DNA of 64,000 bases from Prauserella halophila (GTDB taxonomy: Bacteria; Actinomycetota; Actinomycetes; Mycobacteriales; Pseudonocardiaceae), in assembly GCF_024171895.1 (NCBI RefSeq), contig NZ_JAMTCQ010000010.1, forward strand, positions 1-64,000, written 5' to 3'. This document shows, in pieces, positions 8,663 to 17,829 of this stretch. Position 1 is the stretch's first letter, and each line of letters begins with the position of its first letter. A model generated the notes under the pieces. The model ran no database searches and was not told the DNA's origin. It was given only the letters and a program-made list of their open reading frames with translations. The position numbers and the translations under genes were made by a program.

Positions 8663-9853
8663 TCACTCCTCGCCCGTGACGGTCAGCGTCACGCCGTCGG
8701 CCAAGCGGTACGGTGCGGGCGCCACGAGGTCGCCGACCACCCGCCGCAGGCGTGACACCTCAGCGCGCGCCGTCACCGTGTGCCCGTCGTCGCCGAACAG
8801 CCCGCGACCGAGCGCGGCCGCGTCCACGCCCTCCCGGCCCGCGCGGGCGATCAGCGCCAGCACCTGCGCCTGCCGTCTCGTCAGCCCCGCCGACCACGAC
8901 CCGTCGTCGCTGCGCACCCGCACCACGGCCTCGCCCGCCAGGTCCAGTTCGGCGACCATCGGCGCGCGTTCCCGGCGCGGACGCAGCAGCCAGCCCTCGC
9001 CGAGTCGTTCCGGCGTGCACAACCCGAGTCCCGCGACCGCCATCGGCAGGCCCTCCCGCGGCACGGCCACCCGCGCGCCCGCCGCGATCCCGGAACGCAC
9101 CGCGACCCACCCCTCGTCGTCGACCACCAGGAGCGGTTCACCCACGCCGCCGAGCACGGGTTCGGCGGTGCGGCGCAGCCGTTCCAGCCGCTGTTCGTGC
9201 TGCCGCCACAGTCCCGACTCGGCCAGTCGCACCGACGTTTCGACCAGCGCGCCGATCGCCGGATGCAGCGTGAGCGCCGGGCCGCTGATGTCCACCACGC
9301 CCACCGGCTCGCCGGTCACCGGCGAATGCACCGGCGCCGCGCAGCAGTACCAGCGGTGCTGTGCCGATTCGAAGTGTTCCGCGGCCAGCAGTTGCACCGG
9401 CGCCGCCTCCACGAGCGCCGTACCGACCGCGTTCGTGCCCACCGTCGCCTCGGTCCAGCGCGCACCCTCGGTGAACCCCAGCGCATCGGCGTAGGCCCGC
9501 ACGCGCGGAGAACCGTCCCGCCACAGGATCACGCCGTCGGCGTCGGTCACCACCACCAGGAACGGCGATGTCTCCGCGGCCCGGCCCAACAGCTGCCGCA
9601 GGTCGTCGATCACCGGTTCCAGCCCCGACCGGCGCCTGCGCAGCTCCAACTCGGCAACCGGCACCACGGCACGCGGCGACCCCGACACGTCCAGGCCGAG
9701 GTTCAGCATCCGCGACCACGACCGCTCCACCACGCCGCGCGGACGCACGGGCGGGCGCGTCCCGGTGAGCACGGCCTCGTGCACCCGCTGCATCACTCGC
9801 GCGTGCTGTGACAGATCTGCCGGCAAACCCGACGACGCCGTTTCACCGGTCAC
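8663..9853 (-). CDS. GAF-domain transcriptional regulator with C-terminal HTH
   Basis: The 396-aa protein has an AcoR-like N-terminal sensor: a GAF region with TEATVGTNAVGTALVE and HRWYCCAAPVHSPVTGEPVG then VVDISGPALTLHPAIGALV. The C-terminal region has a winged-helix-like part (LTRRQAQVLALIARAGREG...VSRLRRVVGDLVAPAPYRLA). There is no AAA+ sigma-54 module. Such regulators usually activate a divergent oxygenase or dehydrogenase operon in response to a small effector. The GTG at 9853 has GGGAGGAGG upstream. It is divergent from the flavin monooxygenase at 9991, so that gene is the likely target; inference from arrangement. Confidence 0.82.
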   Translation of the reverse strand: MTGETASSGLPADLSQHARVMQRVHEAVLTGTRPPVRPRGVVERSWSRMLNLGLDVSGSPRAVVPVAELELRRRRSGLEPVIDDLRQLLGRAAETSPFLVVVTDADGVILWRDGSPRVRAYADALGFTEGARWTEATVGTNAVGTALVEAAPVQLLAAEHFESAQHRWYCCAAPVHSPVTGEPVGVVDISGPALTLHPAIGALVETSVRLAESGLWRQHEQRLERLRRTAEPVLGGVGEPLLVVDDEGWVAVRSGIAAGARVAVPREGLPMAVAGLGLCTPERLGEGWLLRPRRERAPMVAELDLAGEAVVRVRSDDGSWSAGLTRRQAQVLALIARAGREGVDAAALGRGLFGDDGHTVTARAEVSRLRRVVGDLVAPAPYRLADGVTLTVTGEE

Positions 9854-9889
9854 GACCGGCACCTCCTCCCACGGCAACCGGCCGGAACA

Positions 9890-9953
9890 CGTGCATGCAA
9901 CACGGCGCAACGCTGGCCGGACCGGCAACTCTGCGCGGACTGTGTATCCCACA
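9890..9953. promoter_or_regulatory. Candidate operators between GAF-HTH regulator and monooxygenase
   Basis: Two interrupted palindromes lie in the 137-bp divergent gap: CGTG-N7-CACG at 9890-9904 and TGTG-N5-CACA at 9941-9953. Their placement fits binding by the adjacent regulator. No binding data are implied. Confidence 0.35.
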
Positions 9954-9990
9954 TCACACGATGAACGCCGTGGCCGCAAGGAGGGCCCCA

Positions 9991-11811
9991 ATGACGCAGA
10001 CCCTGGACTCGCGACCGACCGCCGCGCAGAGCGCCGAGAGCTGGCTCGACGATTTCGCCGCCGCGCTGGCCGCCCGCGACGTCGCTCGCGCATCCGGCAT
10101 GTTCGCCGCGACCAGCTACTGGCGTGACCTCGTCTCGTTCACCTGGAACATCACCACCACCGAGAACCCCGACGGTGTCGCCCACCGGCTCGAGGCCACG
10201 CTCGAGGTCACCGATCCGACGAACTTCGCGCTCATCGAACCGCCCGAGGAGGCCGACGGCGTCACGACCGCGTGGTTCACGTTCGACACCGCCGTGGGCC
10301 GCGGACGCGGCCTGATGCGGCTCGTCGACGAGTCGGGCCGGCTCAAGGCGTGGACGCTGCTGACCACGCTGTACGAGCTGAAGGGCCACGAGGAGCCGCG
10401 CGGCACCCGGCGTCCGATGGGCGCGGAACACGGCGTCAACCCCGACCGCACGACGTGGGCTGAGAAGCGAGCGCAGGAGGAGGCCGAGCTCGGGAGCACG
10501 GTGCAGCCGTACGTGCTGGTGATCGGTGGCGGCCAGGGCGGCATCGCACTCGGCGCGCGGCTGCGGCAGCTCGACGTGCCCGCACTGGTGATCGACAACC
10601 ATCCGCGGCCCGGCGACCAGTGGCGCAGCCGGTACAAGTCGCTGTGCCTGCACGACCCGGTCTGGTACGACCACCTGCCCTACCTGAAGTTCCCGGACAA
10701 CTGGCCGGTGTTCGCCCCGAAGGACAAGATCGCCGACTGGCTCGAGTCGTACGTCAAGATCATGGAGGTGCCGTACTGGGGATCGACGACGGCCACCTCG
10801 GCGAGTTACGACTCGGCCACGCAGGAGTGGACCGTCGAGGTCGACCGGGACGGCGAGCGGATGACGCTGCACCCGCAGCAGGTCGTGCTGGCCACCGGCA
10901 TGTCCGGCAAGCCGAACGTGCCCGAGGTCGACGGGCAGGACGTCTTCCGCGGCGAGCAGCACCACTCCTCGCAGCATCCCGGTCCGGACGCCTACGCAGG
11001 CAAGCGCGTCGTGGTGATCGGCAGCAACAACTCGGCGTTCGACATCTGCGGTGCGCTGTGGGAACACGACGCCGACGTGACGATGGTGCAGCGCTCGTCC
11101 ACGCACATCGTCAAGAGCGAAAGCCTCATGGAGATCGGCCTGGGTGACCTGTACTCGGAACGGGCGCTCGCCGCGGGCGTGACCACCGAGAAGGCCGACC
11201 TGATCTTCGCCTCGCTGCCGTACCGGATCATGCACGAATTCCAGATCCCGCTGTACGAGAAGATGCAGCAGCAGGACTCGGAGTTCTACGCCAAGCTCGA
11301 ACGCGCCGGATTCCGGCTCGATTTCGGTGAAGACGGGTCCGGGCTGTTCCTCAAGTACCTGCGACGCGGCTCGGGTTACTACATCGACGTGGGTGCGGCC
11401 GAGCTCGTCGCCGACGGGCGGGTCGCGCTGGCGCACGGGCAGATCGACCGCCTCACCGAAGACTCCGTCGTGCTGGCCGACGGCACCGAACTGCCCGCCG
11501 ACCTCGTCGTGTACGCCACGGGCTACGGGTCGATGAACGGCTGGGCCGCCGACCTGATGGGCCAGGAGGTCGCCGACCGGGTCGGCAAGGTGTGGGGCCT
11601 CGGCTCGGACACCGCCAAGGACCCCGGCCCGTGGGAGGGCGAGGAGCGCAACATGTGGAAACCCACGCGGCAGGAAGCACTGTGGTTCCACGGCGGGAAC
11701 CTGCACCAGTCACGGCACTACTCGCTGTACCTGGCGCTGCAGCTCAAGGCCCGGCACGCCGGCATCGCCACGCCGGTGCACGAACTCGCGCAGGTGCACC
11801 ACCTGAGCTGA
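9991..11811 (+). CDS. Flavin-containing monooxygenase with N-terminal SnoaL-like domain
   Basis: The 606-residue protein couples an N-terminal SnoaL/NTF2-like domain (about 1-130, SWLDDFAAALAARDVARASGMF) to an FAD/NADPH monooxygenase. Dinucleotide motifs are LVIGGGQGGIALGARL (near residue 175) and VVVIGSNNSAFDICGAL (near 340), with VVLATGMSGKPNVP and DLVVYATGYGSMNGWA between and after them. It probably oxygenates a small organic substrate or acts as a Baeyer-Villiger-like enzyme. The substrate is not deducible. The ATG at 9991 has AAGGAGGG seven bases upstream. It diverges from a GAF-HTH regulator, its probable activator. Confidence 0.88.
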   Translation: MTQTLDSRPTAAQSAESWLDDFAAALAARDVARASGMFAATSYWRDLVSFTWNITTTENPDGVAHRLEATLEVTDPTNFALIEPPEEADGVTTAWFTFDTAVGRGRGLMRLVDESGRLKAWTLLTTLYELKGHEEPRGTRRPMGAEHGVNPDRTTWAEKRAQEEAELGSTVQPYVLVIGGGQGGIALGARLRQLDVPALVIDNHPRPGDQWRSRYKSLCLHDPVWYDHLPYLKFPDNWPVFAPKDKIADWLESYVKIMEVPYWGSTTATSASYDSATQEWTVEVDRDGERMTLHPQQVVLATGMSGKPNVPEVDGQDVFRGEQHHSSQHPGPDAYAGKRVVVIGSNNSAFDICGALWEHDADVTMVQRSSTHIVKSESLMEIGLGDLYSERALAAGVTTEKADLIFASLPYRIMHEFQIPLYEKMQQQDSEFYAKLERAGFRLDFGEDGSGLFLKYLRRGSGYYIDVGAAELVADGRVALAHGQIDRLTEDSVVLADGTELPADLVVYATGYGSMNGWAADLMGQEVADRVGKVWGLGSDTAKDPGPWEGEERNMWKPTRQEALWFHGGNLHQSRHYSLYLALQLKARHAGIATPVHELAQVHHLS

Positions 11812-11942
11812 GCGGGAACCGGTGGCCCCGGACGAGGGGGTCGGGGCCACCGGACGTGCCGCCCCGCACACCGCAGCCTCCCGGGCACACCGCAGACCGG
11901 CCGGATGGTCGATGATGGAGGTGACAGCGGCGAGGTGAGGGA

Positions 11943-12503
11943 GTGAACGTGGTGGCGACCGAGCCGAACGAGCAGAGCGGCGACACCGGGCCCGGCGCGA
12001 CCGAAGGTGGCGCACCCGAGGCCGGCGAACGCGAACCCGCGCAGGTCGACACGGCGACGGCCGCCGACACGGGCGCAGCAGTCGACACGGCCGCCGACGA
12101 GCCCGAATCGCCCGACGAGCGCATCCGCCGCCGGGTGGGCCGCATCAAGTGGCTGGCGTTGCTCAGCAGTGCGCTGTCGGTCCTGCTGACCATGGCGGCC
12201 GTGGTGCCGACGACCGATCGGGTGCTGTGGACGTTGCTGGTGGTCACGTCGCTGCAGTTCGCGTTCGTGGTGCCCGCGTCACTGGTGCTGGCCGAACCGA
12301 AACGGTGGGCGCGCACCGTCCTGCTGATCGCCACGCCGGTGAGCGCCGTGCTGTGGGTCGTCGCGCTGACGCAGACCGCATGGCTGCTGCTGCCCGGGAA
12401 CATGCTGCTCGTGCTCGCGTTCATCCCGCTGCGTGACGCCGAGATCGCCGACTTCTTCCGCCGCGGCGACCGCTCCCTCGCCGACATCCGCGCGGGCCGC
12501 TGA
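11943..12503 (+). CDS. Four-helix membrane protein of unknown function
   Basis: An acidic, Ala/Thr-rich soluble N-terminus (about residues 1-60) precedes four predicted membrane helices (about 68-87, 94-115, 121-140, 145-160) and a short basic/acidic C-terminus RDAEIADFFRRGDRSLADIRAGR. I do not recognise a named family. The GTG at 11943 follows GAGGTGAGGGA. A 166-bp gap separates it from the PopT-like gene on the same strand, so the two are probably separate units. Confidence 0.75.
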   Translation: MNVVATEPNEQSGDTGPGATEGGAPEAGEREPAQVDTATAADTGAAVDTAADEPESPDERIRRRVGRIKWLALLSSALSVLLTMAAVVPTTDRVLWTLLVVTSLQFAFVVPASLVLAEPKRWARTVLLIATPVSAVLWVVALTQTAWLLLPGNMLLVLAFIPLRDAEIADFFRRGDRSLADIRAGR

Positions 12504-12669
12504 CCCTCCGCCGCGCCCGCGCGCCAGTGAGGGGTTCGGGAGCAGAACACGCGCGGGCTTCGTTCGGAGTCCTCACCCCGAGTGAGGACCTGCGGCAGTC
12601 CGGGACCCGGCGCCTGCCACGATAGAAGGAGCCGCAGGCAGCCGATCCGGCCCGTCCGAAGGAGAGAGT

Positions 12670-13644
12670 GTGACGACATCGCCGCAGCGCGCGGGCAAGG
12701 CCCCTGCGTGGACCAGCTACGGCATCGACGTGGTGCGCGGCGCGCTGATCGGCACCGCCGAGACCGTTCCCGGTGTCAGCGGCGGCACGGTCGCGCTCGT
12801 CACGAAGGTGTACGACACGGCGATCACCTCGGCGGGACACCTCATCTCCGGCGTCGGCCGCACGGTGTCCGACCTGCCCCGCGGCAAGGGTATGGACCGG
12901 GCCGCCGCGGAGTTCCGTTCGGTCTCCTGGCGGACGATCATCCCACTGCTGGCCGGCATGTTCGCCGCGCTGCTGATCATGGCCGGCCTCATGGAGACGT
13001 GGGTCGAGGAGCACCCGGAGCAGATGCGCGCACTGTTCTTCGGCATGGTGCTGGCCTCGCTGTGGGTGCCGTACTCGATGTCGAGGACCGCACCGGCGAA
13101 GGATTCCTCGGGCGGCGGTGCGCCGTGGACGTGGAAGGACGGACTGACGGCGCTGGTCACGGCCGTCGTCGTGTACGTCCTGGTCAGCCTGCCGCCCGGC
13201 AACCTCGAGGCCACGGCGCCGGTGATCGTCCTGTCGGCGGCGGTGGCGATCTGCGCGCTGGTGCTGCCCGGGCTGTCCGGTTCGTTCCTGCTGCTCACCA
13301 TCGGCCTCTACCAGCCGACGCTCGGCGCGGTGAACGACCGCGACCTGGCCTACCTCGGCCTGTTCGCCCTGGGCGCCGTCGTCGGTCTCGGGTCGATCGT
13401 GAAGGGGCTGCAGTGGCTGCTCGAACACCGCAAGCGCATCACGCTCGTCGTGCTGACCGGTCTCATGGCGGGCAGCCTGCGCGCGCTGTGGCCGTGGCAG
13501 ACCGAGGATCGCGGGCTGCTCGCACCCGGTGACCACCTCGGCACGGCGATCACGCTGGGCGCCGTCGGGTTCGGCGTGGTGGTGGCCGTACTCCTCATCG
13601 AGGCGCGCACGACGCGCGCCCGGGAGGCCTCCGCCGCCGCGTGA
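12670..13644 (+). CDS. DUF368 (PopT-type) undecaprenyl-phosphate translocase
   Basis: The 324-aa polytopic membrane protein has the paired DUF368 signatures AETVPGVSGGTVALVTKVYD (near residue 36) and VLPGLSGSFLLLTIGLYQP (near 200). DUF368 members include PopT, which recycles the lipid carrier undecaprenyl phosphate across the membrane for cell-wall synthesis. Roughly ten hydrophobic segments are visible. The start is GTG at 12670, with GGAGAGA close upstream. It overlaps the next gene by four bases (GTGA), so the two are translationally coupled. Confidence 0.88.
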   Translation: MTTSPQRAGKAPAWTSYGIDVVRGALIGTAETVPGVSGGTVALVTKVYDTAITSAGHLISGVGRTVSDLPRGKGMDRAAAEFRSVSWRTIIPLLAGMFAALLIMAGLMETWVEEHPEQMRALFFGMVLASLWVPYSMSRTAPAKDSSGGGAPWTWKDGLTALVTAVVVYVLVSLPPGNLEATAPVIVLSAAVAICALVLPGLSGSFLLLTIGLYQPTLGAVNDRDLAYLGLFALGAVVGLGSIVKGLQWLLEHRKRITLVVLTGLMAGSLRALWPWQTEDRGLLAPGDHLGTAITLGAVGFGVVVAVLLIEARTTRAREASAAA

Positions 13645-14168
13645 TCCGCTCGCCGGGGCATTCGGTACTGGCGGTCGGTGTCGACCAGCTCGACGGCTAC
13701 GTCCGCGCCCGCACCGCTCATTACGACGCGTCGTTCGTCTCGGCGGACCCGGCGTTCGCGCACGCCCACATCACGCTGCTCGCACCGTGGCTGACCGCCC
13801 CCACGCCGGCCGATGTCGACGTCGTCACCCGTGTAGCCGCGGCGACGCCCGCGTTCGACACGGTTCTCGAGCGGATCGAGACCTTTCCCGACGGGCTCAT
13901 CCATCTGCGCGCCGATCCTGACCGGCCGCTGCGCACGCTGACCCGCACCCTTGCTGCCGCGTTTCCGCAGTGCCCACCGTACGGCGGCAGGTTCGGCGAC
14001 GTGGTGCCGCACGTGACGCTCGACCGGGCCGTCGACGGCGTCACCCCGGCGACCGTCGCCGCCGACCTGGCGCCCGCACTGCCGGTGCGGCTGCGCGTCG
14101 ATCGCATCGACCTGCAGTGGTGGGAGAACGACAATTGCCACGTGCGCGAATCGTGGAAACTGCGCTGA
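13641..14168 (+). CDS. 2H-phosphoesterase / 2-prime,5-prime RNA ligase family protein
   Basis: The 175-residue protein has the two HxT/S motifs of the 2H phosphoesterase fold: AHITLLAPW (near residue 35) and PHVTLDRAV (near 127). The family includes RNA 2-prime,5-prime ligases and cyclic phosphodiesterases; the substrate here is unknown. The start GTG overlaps the stop of the DUF368 gene, so expression is coupled. A short, apparently frameshifted coding stretch follows. Confidence 0.85.
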   Translation: MIRSPGHSVLAVGVDQLDGYVRARTAHYDASFVSADPAFAHAHITLLAPWLTAPTPADVDVVTRVAAATPAFDTVLERIETFPDGLIHLRADPDRPLRTLTRTLAAAFPQCPPYGGRFGDVVPHVTLDRAVDGVTPATVAADLAPALPVRLRVDRIDLQWWENDNCHVRESWKLR

Positions 14169-14178
14169 GCGGCGGCAG

Positions 14179-14434
14179 GTGCACCGGCTCGCGGCGTTCG
14201 ACCCCGACGTGGCCGTTCGCGTACGTGCTCTCGTTCGCACCGGGGTTGACCGATGCGGCGAGCGATAGGCGTCCCGAGGCGCGGGGCCTCCTCGACCACC
14301 TGGCGACGTTCGTGCCGGCCGACGGCGGGTGGGCCGCGGACTTCGACAGCTATTCGCCCGCGGCGGCACTGGAATGGCGTGGCTACACCACGGTCGAGAC
14401 CTGCCGTGTCCTCCGCCGCAACGGCCGGCTGTAG
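14179..14434 (+). pseudogene. Short hypothetical gene, apparently frameshifted
   Basis: Coding-like sequence with near-total G/C third positions ends at 14434 with the peptide LLDHLATFVPADGGWAADFD then a further 28 residues to NGRL. Upstream, the best frame is a different one starting GTG at 14179 (VHRLAAFDPDVA). The two frames join sensibly if one base is skipped near 14215, giving DPDVA-FAYVLSFAPG. This suggests a one-base insertion in a roughly 84-residue gene, or a sequencing error. If read without a shift, GTG at 14225 could start a 69-residue product. Family not recognised. Confidence 0.45.
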
Positions 14435-14465
14435 ACCGACGGCGCGGAAGCCTCCCTGTGGTGGG

Positions 14466-15206
14466 TTACATGGCCTGCCACGTCGCTGCGAACGTTCTGG
14501 CCAGGTTGGCGGGGCTCCCCGGCAGCAAGTGGATGTTCTGCTGCCCGTCGGCGAACACGAGGATCCGGCCACTGCCCCGGATGTCGACCAGGGAGAACGG
14601 TTTGCTGCGCCGGTACCGTCCGTCCACTGTGGCCCCGGTATACACCTGGTGGGCCGCTTCCCGCGGTGCGTTCATGTGTTTGTGGAGTTCCTGCTCCGGC
14701 CCGGGCCGCGCGGCGAACATGTCGCGGCGTTCGTCGCGTTGTTCGTAGGCGGCGCGGCTGGTGTGCAGCTCGCGTACGGGTGCGGCGGGAACCTGTGGCA
14801 GCTCGCCGACGAACTCCTCGACGAGGCGGCGCTCGTCGACGTGCGCGATCGTCACCATGTCGTCGTGCACCTGCACGGCGACGGCTTGGCCGCCGGCCGT
14901 CGACATGGCGAGGGCTCGGCTGCGCGAGGGGTCGTCGCCGTGACTGCTCCAGCAGTACAGTTCCCGCTCGGGCGAGGCCAGGATCCGCAGTGCCACGCGG
15001 AATTCGCGCGTGAGCATCTCGCCGTTGGCGATACCGACCTCTTCGAGGCCCCGGAAGATGCCCGCGTCGACCTCGGCGCGATCGTCCCGGGGTGTGTACA
15101 TTTCGGACACCCCGAGTACGGGATGTGCGCTGCCGAGGCCTTCCAGCTCCCACAGGCGGGCGAGCACGAGCCGTGGCAGGGCGACCGGGCGGTTGATGAC
15201 GGCCAC
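14466..15206 (-). CDS. ESX secretion-associated protein EspG family
   Basis: The 246-residue protein fits EspG, the cytosolic chaperone that binds the tip of cognate PE-PPE/PPE-like substrates and delivers them to the ESX (type VII) machinery. Features are LPRLVLARLWELEGLGSAHP at the N-terminus, LTREFRVALRILASPERELY, VRELHTSRAAYEQRDERRDM, and the C-terminal RRSKPFSLVDIRGSGRILVF. It starts GTG five bases after the PPE-like gene, on the same strand, consistent with a chaperone-substrate pair. No ESX core genes (EccA-E, MycP) are in the window. Confidence 0.85.
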   Translation of the reverse strand: MAVINRPVALPRLVLARLWELEGLGSAHPVLGVSEMYTPRDDRAEVDAGIFRGLEEVGIANGEMLTREFRVALRILASPERELYCWSSHGDDPSRSRALAMSTAGGQAVAVQVHDDMVTIAHVDERRLVEEFVGELPQVPAAPVRELHTSRAAYEQRDERRDMFAARPGPEQELHKHMNAPREAAHQVYTGATVDGRYRRSKPFSLVDIRGSGRILVFADGQQNIHLLPGSPANLARTFAATWQAM

Positions 15207-15211
15207 GACGG

Positions 15212-16624
15212 TTACTCGCCGATGGTCGGGGGTGTGACGACGTGGCCGGTCACCGGGTCGCGCAGCACTTCTTCGCCTTCGGTCAGCGAGAAGGCGTGGT
15301 CGGTGTCGGCGATGTACTTGCGCTGGTGGTCCTCGTCGTCGCCGCCCTGGCCGCCGCGACCGCCGCCGCCCGCACCGCCCATCGGCATTCCACCGCGACC
15401 ACCGGACGCGGCACCCGAGCCGCCCGCGGCGGCGGGTCCACCGGCAGCGGCACCTCCGGAACCGGCCGGCCCGAACGGAGCAGCACCCGTGGCCCTGCCT
15501 GCACCTGCGGCGCCGCCGGCCGCACCGGCCGCGCCACCGGCTGCACCGGCACCGCCGCTGGAGTAGCCGCCGGCAGCGCCGCCCATGCCGGGAGTGGAGA
15601 AACGGCCACCACCGGCCGAGGACGATCCGCCGCCGGTGGGGCCGAAGCCACCGCCGGTCCCGACCGGCCCGAAGCCGGGCGTGTTCGTGGAACCGCCGGG
15701 GCCGAAGCCGGAGCCGGAGTTGAATCCCGGGGTGTTGTAGCCGGGCGCCGCGGCGGCGGGACGCTGGAAGTCGGGCGGGGTGTAGCCGGAACTCGACGTC
15801 GTGTCGTCGGGAGCCGGGCCGGGCACGTTCGACGTCGGGTTGCCCGGTGTCGGACCTCCCGGCACAGGAGTCGGACCCCCGGACGGAATCTGCGAACCGC
15901 CCGGCTGTACTTGTGAACCACCCGGCCGTACCTGCGGACCGCCCGGCTGCACGGAGCCGCCGGAGCCGGGTTCGTCGATGGAGGTGACGCCGGTGCCGGC
16001 ATCCGCGACCGACGAGGACTTGTCCCGTTCGATACCGGAGAAGTCACCGTCGATGCCGCCCAGCTCGTCGAAGCTGGCGTCGACGTTCATCGCCGAGTCG
16101 CTCACGGTCGAGTCGTAACCCTGGTAGACCTGCTTCGCCTGCTCGATCTTGGCGTTGCGCTGGTTGATCTGGCCCTCGGTGTCGGTGTCCCACGGGGTGA
16201 CGTGGTCGAAGAAGTCCTTCTCCGGCGCATCCTTGGGGATGTCGGGGAACTGGTTCTTGCTGCCGTCGAACGAGTGCGAGTTGTCGGCGTGGAACCGGGC
16301 GTTCTTCTGGTAGACGTCCGCGGTCGCCTGGGCCGCCTTCATGCCCCGGCGGATCGTGCCCGCGGCGGCCTCGGCACCCTCGCCCGTCCAGGAGCTCTCC
16401 ATGGCCTGCATCATCTTCGTGCTGCGCATGACGCTGGCGTCGTCGCCCTCGGTCACATCCTTCGTGAGGGTGTCCGCTTCGTCGGCGGTGCCCTGCCATT
16501 TGCCGGATTCGCCCTGGCGCATCGCGCGCACGATCTGCTCGATCGGCATCGATCCCGCCGAGAACAGCCCGCCGACGTAGGCCTTGGCCTTGTCCAAAAT
16601 CAACGGATCGTCGAACACGCCCAT
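15212..16624 (-). CDS. PPE-like ESX substrate with Gly/Pro-rich tail
   Basis: The 470-aa protein has a helical N-terminal domain of about 185 residues containing two W-x-G turns (KWQG at 42-45 and SSWTGEGAEAAAG at 78-90), as in WXG100/PPE-type substrates. From about residue 200 it becomes low complexity: PGG(P/S)Q(V/I) repeats, Gly/Ser/Pro-rich stretches, and an Ala/Gly run GGAAGAAGGAAGAGRATG. It ends with an acidic DDEDHQRKYIADTDHAFSL segment. It is probably secreted to the surface by an ESX system with the adjacent EspG. The ATG at 16624 has GAGGGGG upstream. Name and function beyond this are not known. Confidence 0.8.
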   Translation of the reverse strand: MGVFDDPLILDKAKAYVGGLFSAGSMPIEQIVRAMRQGESGKWQGTADEADTLTKDVTEGDDASVMRSTKMMQAMESSWTGEGAEAAAGTIRRGMKAAQATADVYQKNARFHADNSHSFDGSKNQFPDIPKDAPEKDFFDHVTPWDTDTEGQINQRNAKIEQAKQVYQGYDSTVSDSAMNVDASFDELGGIDGDFSGIERDKSSSVADAGTGVTSIDEPGSGGSVQPGGPQVRPGGSQVQPGGSQIPSGGPTPVPGGPTPGNPTSNVPGPAPDDTTSSSGYTPPDFQRPAAAAPGYNTPGFNSGSGFGPGGSTNTPGFGPVGTGGGFGPTGGGSSSAGGGRFSTPGMGGAAGGYSSGGAGAAGGAAGAAGGAAGAGRATGAAPFGPAGSGGAAAGGPAAAGGSGAASGGRGGMPMGGAGGGGRGGQGGDDEDHQRKYIADTDHAFSLTEGEEVLRDPVTGHVVTPPTIGE

Positions 16625-16705
16625 CGTCGCCCCCTCGTGCACTGCTTCGCCTGCTGTCTGCAGTTACCTCGTCCGTGTGGCGGCCACCGCCCGCCGGTAT
16701 GCCTG

Positions 16706-17332
16706 CTACGCCTTGTCCTTCAGGTTCCCCACGACCATGTCGGAGAGTCGGAGCGCCGAGTCGCACGCATCGGTATCTTTGCCCGGCCCGAGGGTCACGT
16801 TGACGAGAACGGCGTACTCGTCGGCCAGACCGACGGCTGCTGAACAGGCGATTCGCTCCTCTGAAAGGGTGATCGTGGGCAGGTCGTGCACCGGCTCGAC
16901 CTCGGTCAGGGTGCGACGCCCGCCGTCCTGATTGTTCGAATAGATAATGCTCAAGCCCTGTCGCGTCGCGGTCAGGAAAGTGAGCGTGAACCCACCGCCA
17001 TCGTCGTCCCAGGAACACCGCGGGCCGAGCATGTCGATATCGCGCCGCTCACCGGGAACGGCGGACCCCAGCGCCCACTCCAGCTGACTCCGGGTCAACG
17101 CCTCACAGGGATCACCCGACAACACCGACTCCGGAAGCGGGTTCGACACCTCCGGCGCACCACTGTGCGGCAGGTCCGAATCACCCACTGACCCGTCGGT
17201 ACTCGGCGGCGTTGCCGAGGAACTGGCCGACGACGTCGGATCGGGCTCCGGCTGGCCTGCCGATTCGCCCGAACAACCTGCGGCCAGCACCACGGCCGAG
17301 CCTGCCGCCACGAGCGCGACAGCGCGCTTCAT
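16706..17332 (-). CDS. DUF3558-family lipoprotein
   Basis: A 208-residue lipoprotein: MKRAVALVAAGSAVVLAAGC gives a signal peptide with lipobox AAGC at residue 20. A disordered Ser/Pro/Asp linker follows, then the DUF3558 domain with conserved Cys in GDPCEALTRSQLEWAL and RCSWDDDGGGFTLTF, and ACDSALRLSDMVVGNL at the end. DUF3558 proteins are common in Pseudonocardiaceae, often beside ESX genes, and their function is unknown. Its ATG overlaps the stop of the upstream helical protein (ATGA), indicating translational coupling. Confidence 0.85.
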   Translation of the reverse strand: MKRAVALVAAGSAVVLAAGCSGESAGQPEPDPTSSASSSATPPSTDGSVGDSDLPHSGAPEVSNPLPESVLSGDPCEALTRSQLEWALGSAVPGERRDIDMLGPRCSWDDDGGGFTLTFLTATRQGLSIIYSNNQDGGRRTLTEVEPVHDLPTITLSEERIACSAAVGLADEYAVLVNVTLGPGKDTDACDSALRLSDMVVGNLKDKA

Positions 17333-17829
17333 CCGACGGCGCCCCCTTCGTCCTTGCCGTCCCCACCACCGGCGTGCTTGACGTCCTTGCCGGCCTGGTC
17401 CTCGGCCTCCTCGTACACACCCAGCGCCTTGCCGAGCTTCTCCGCCAGGTCGTGGTGGAACTTCCACAGCTCACGCATACGTTCCGCACCCACCTGCCAG
17501 GCCCGCTTCGCGACCTGCGTGAAGCGCACACTGGCCGGATCCTCGGCCGGCGACACCGCCGCCTCGGCGATGTCCTGTGCCTTGCGGTAATGCTGGCCGT
17601 ACCGCCCGGCGAGCTCCTTGGCTTCCTCGAAGATGCCCTTGGCGGTGTCGCCGTCGAACTCGTAGCCACCGCCGGAGCCGGGGTTGGTCGCCTTGCCGTC
17701 GATGACGAAGTTCACGGCGGCGAAGATGTTCCCGCCGCCCAGCGCCGTACCGGCCATCGCGGCGTCCTGCGTCGAGAGCTGCCCGCCGTCGCCGCTGCCC
17801 TGCGCCGTCTCGTCGCCACCCGGTGCCAT
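17329..17829 (-). CDS. Helical ESX-associated protein
   Basis: A 166-aa soluble, mostly helical protein starting MAPGGDETAQGSGDGGQLST. After a Gly-rich N-terminus it has a segment typical of T7SS-associated proteins: FEEAKELAGRYGQHYRKAQD and RFTQVAKRAWQVGAERMREL. It is the first gene of an operon with a DUF3558 lipoprotein, a PPE-like protein and EspG, so a role as secreted partner or structural component is inferred. No WXG motif is clear. The upstream gap 17830-18112 shows no gene. Confidence 0.7.
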   Translation of the reverse strand: MAPGGDETAQGSGDGGQLSTQDAAMAGTALGGGNIFAAVNFVIDGKATNPGSGGGYEFDGDTAKGIFEEAKELAGRYGQHYRKAQDIAEAAVSPAEDPASVRFTQVAKRAWQVGAERMRELWKFHHDLAEKLGKALGVYEEAEDQAGKDVKHAGGGDGKDEGGAVG

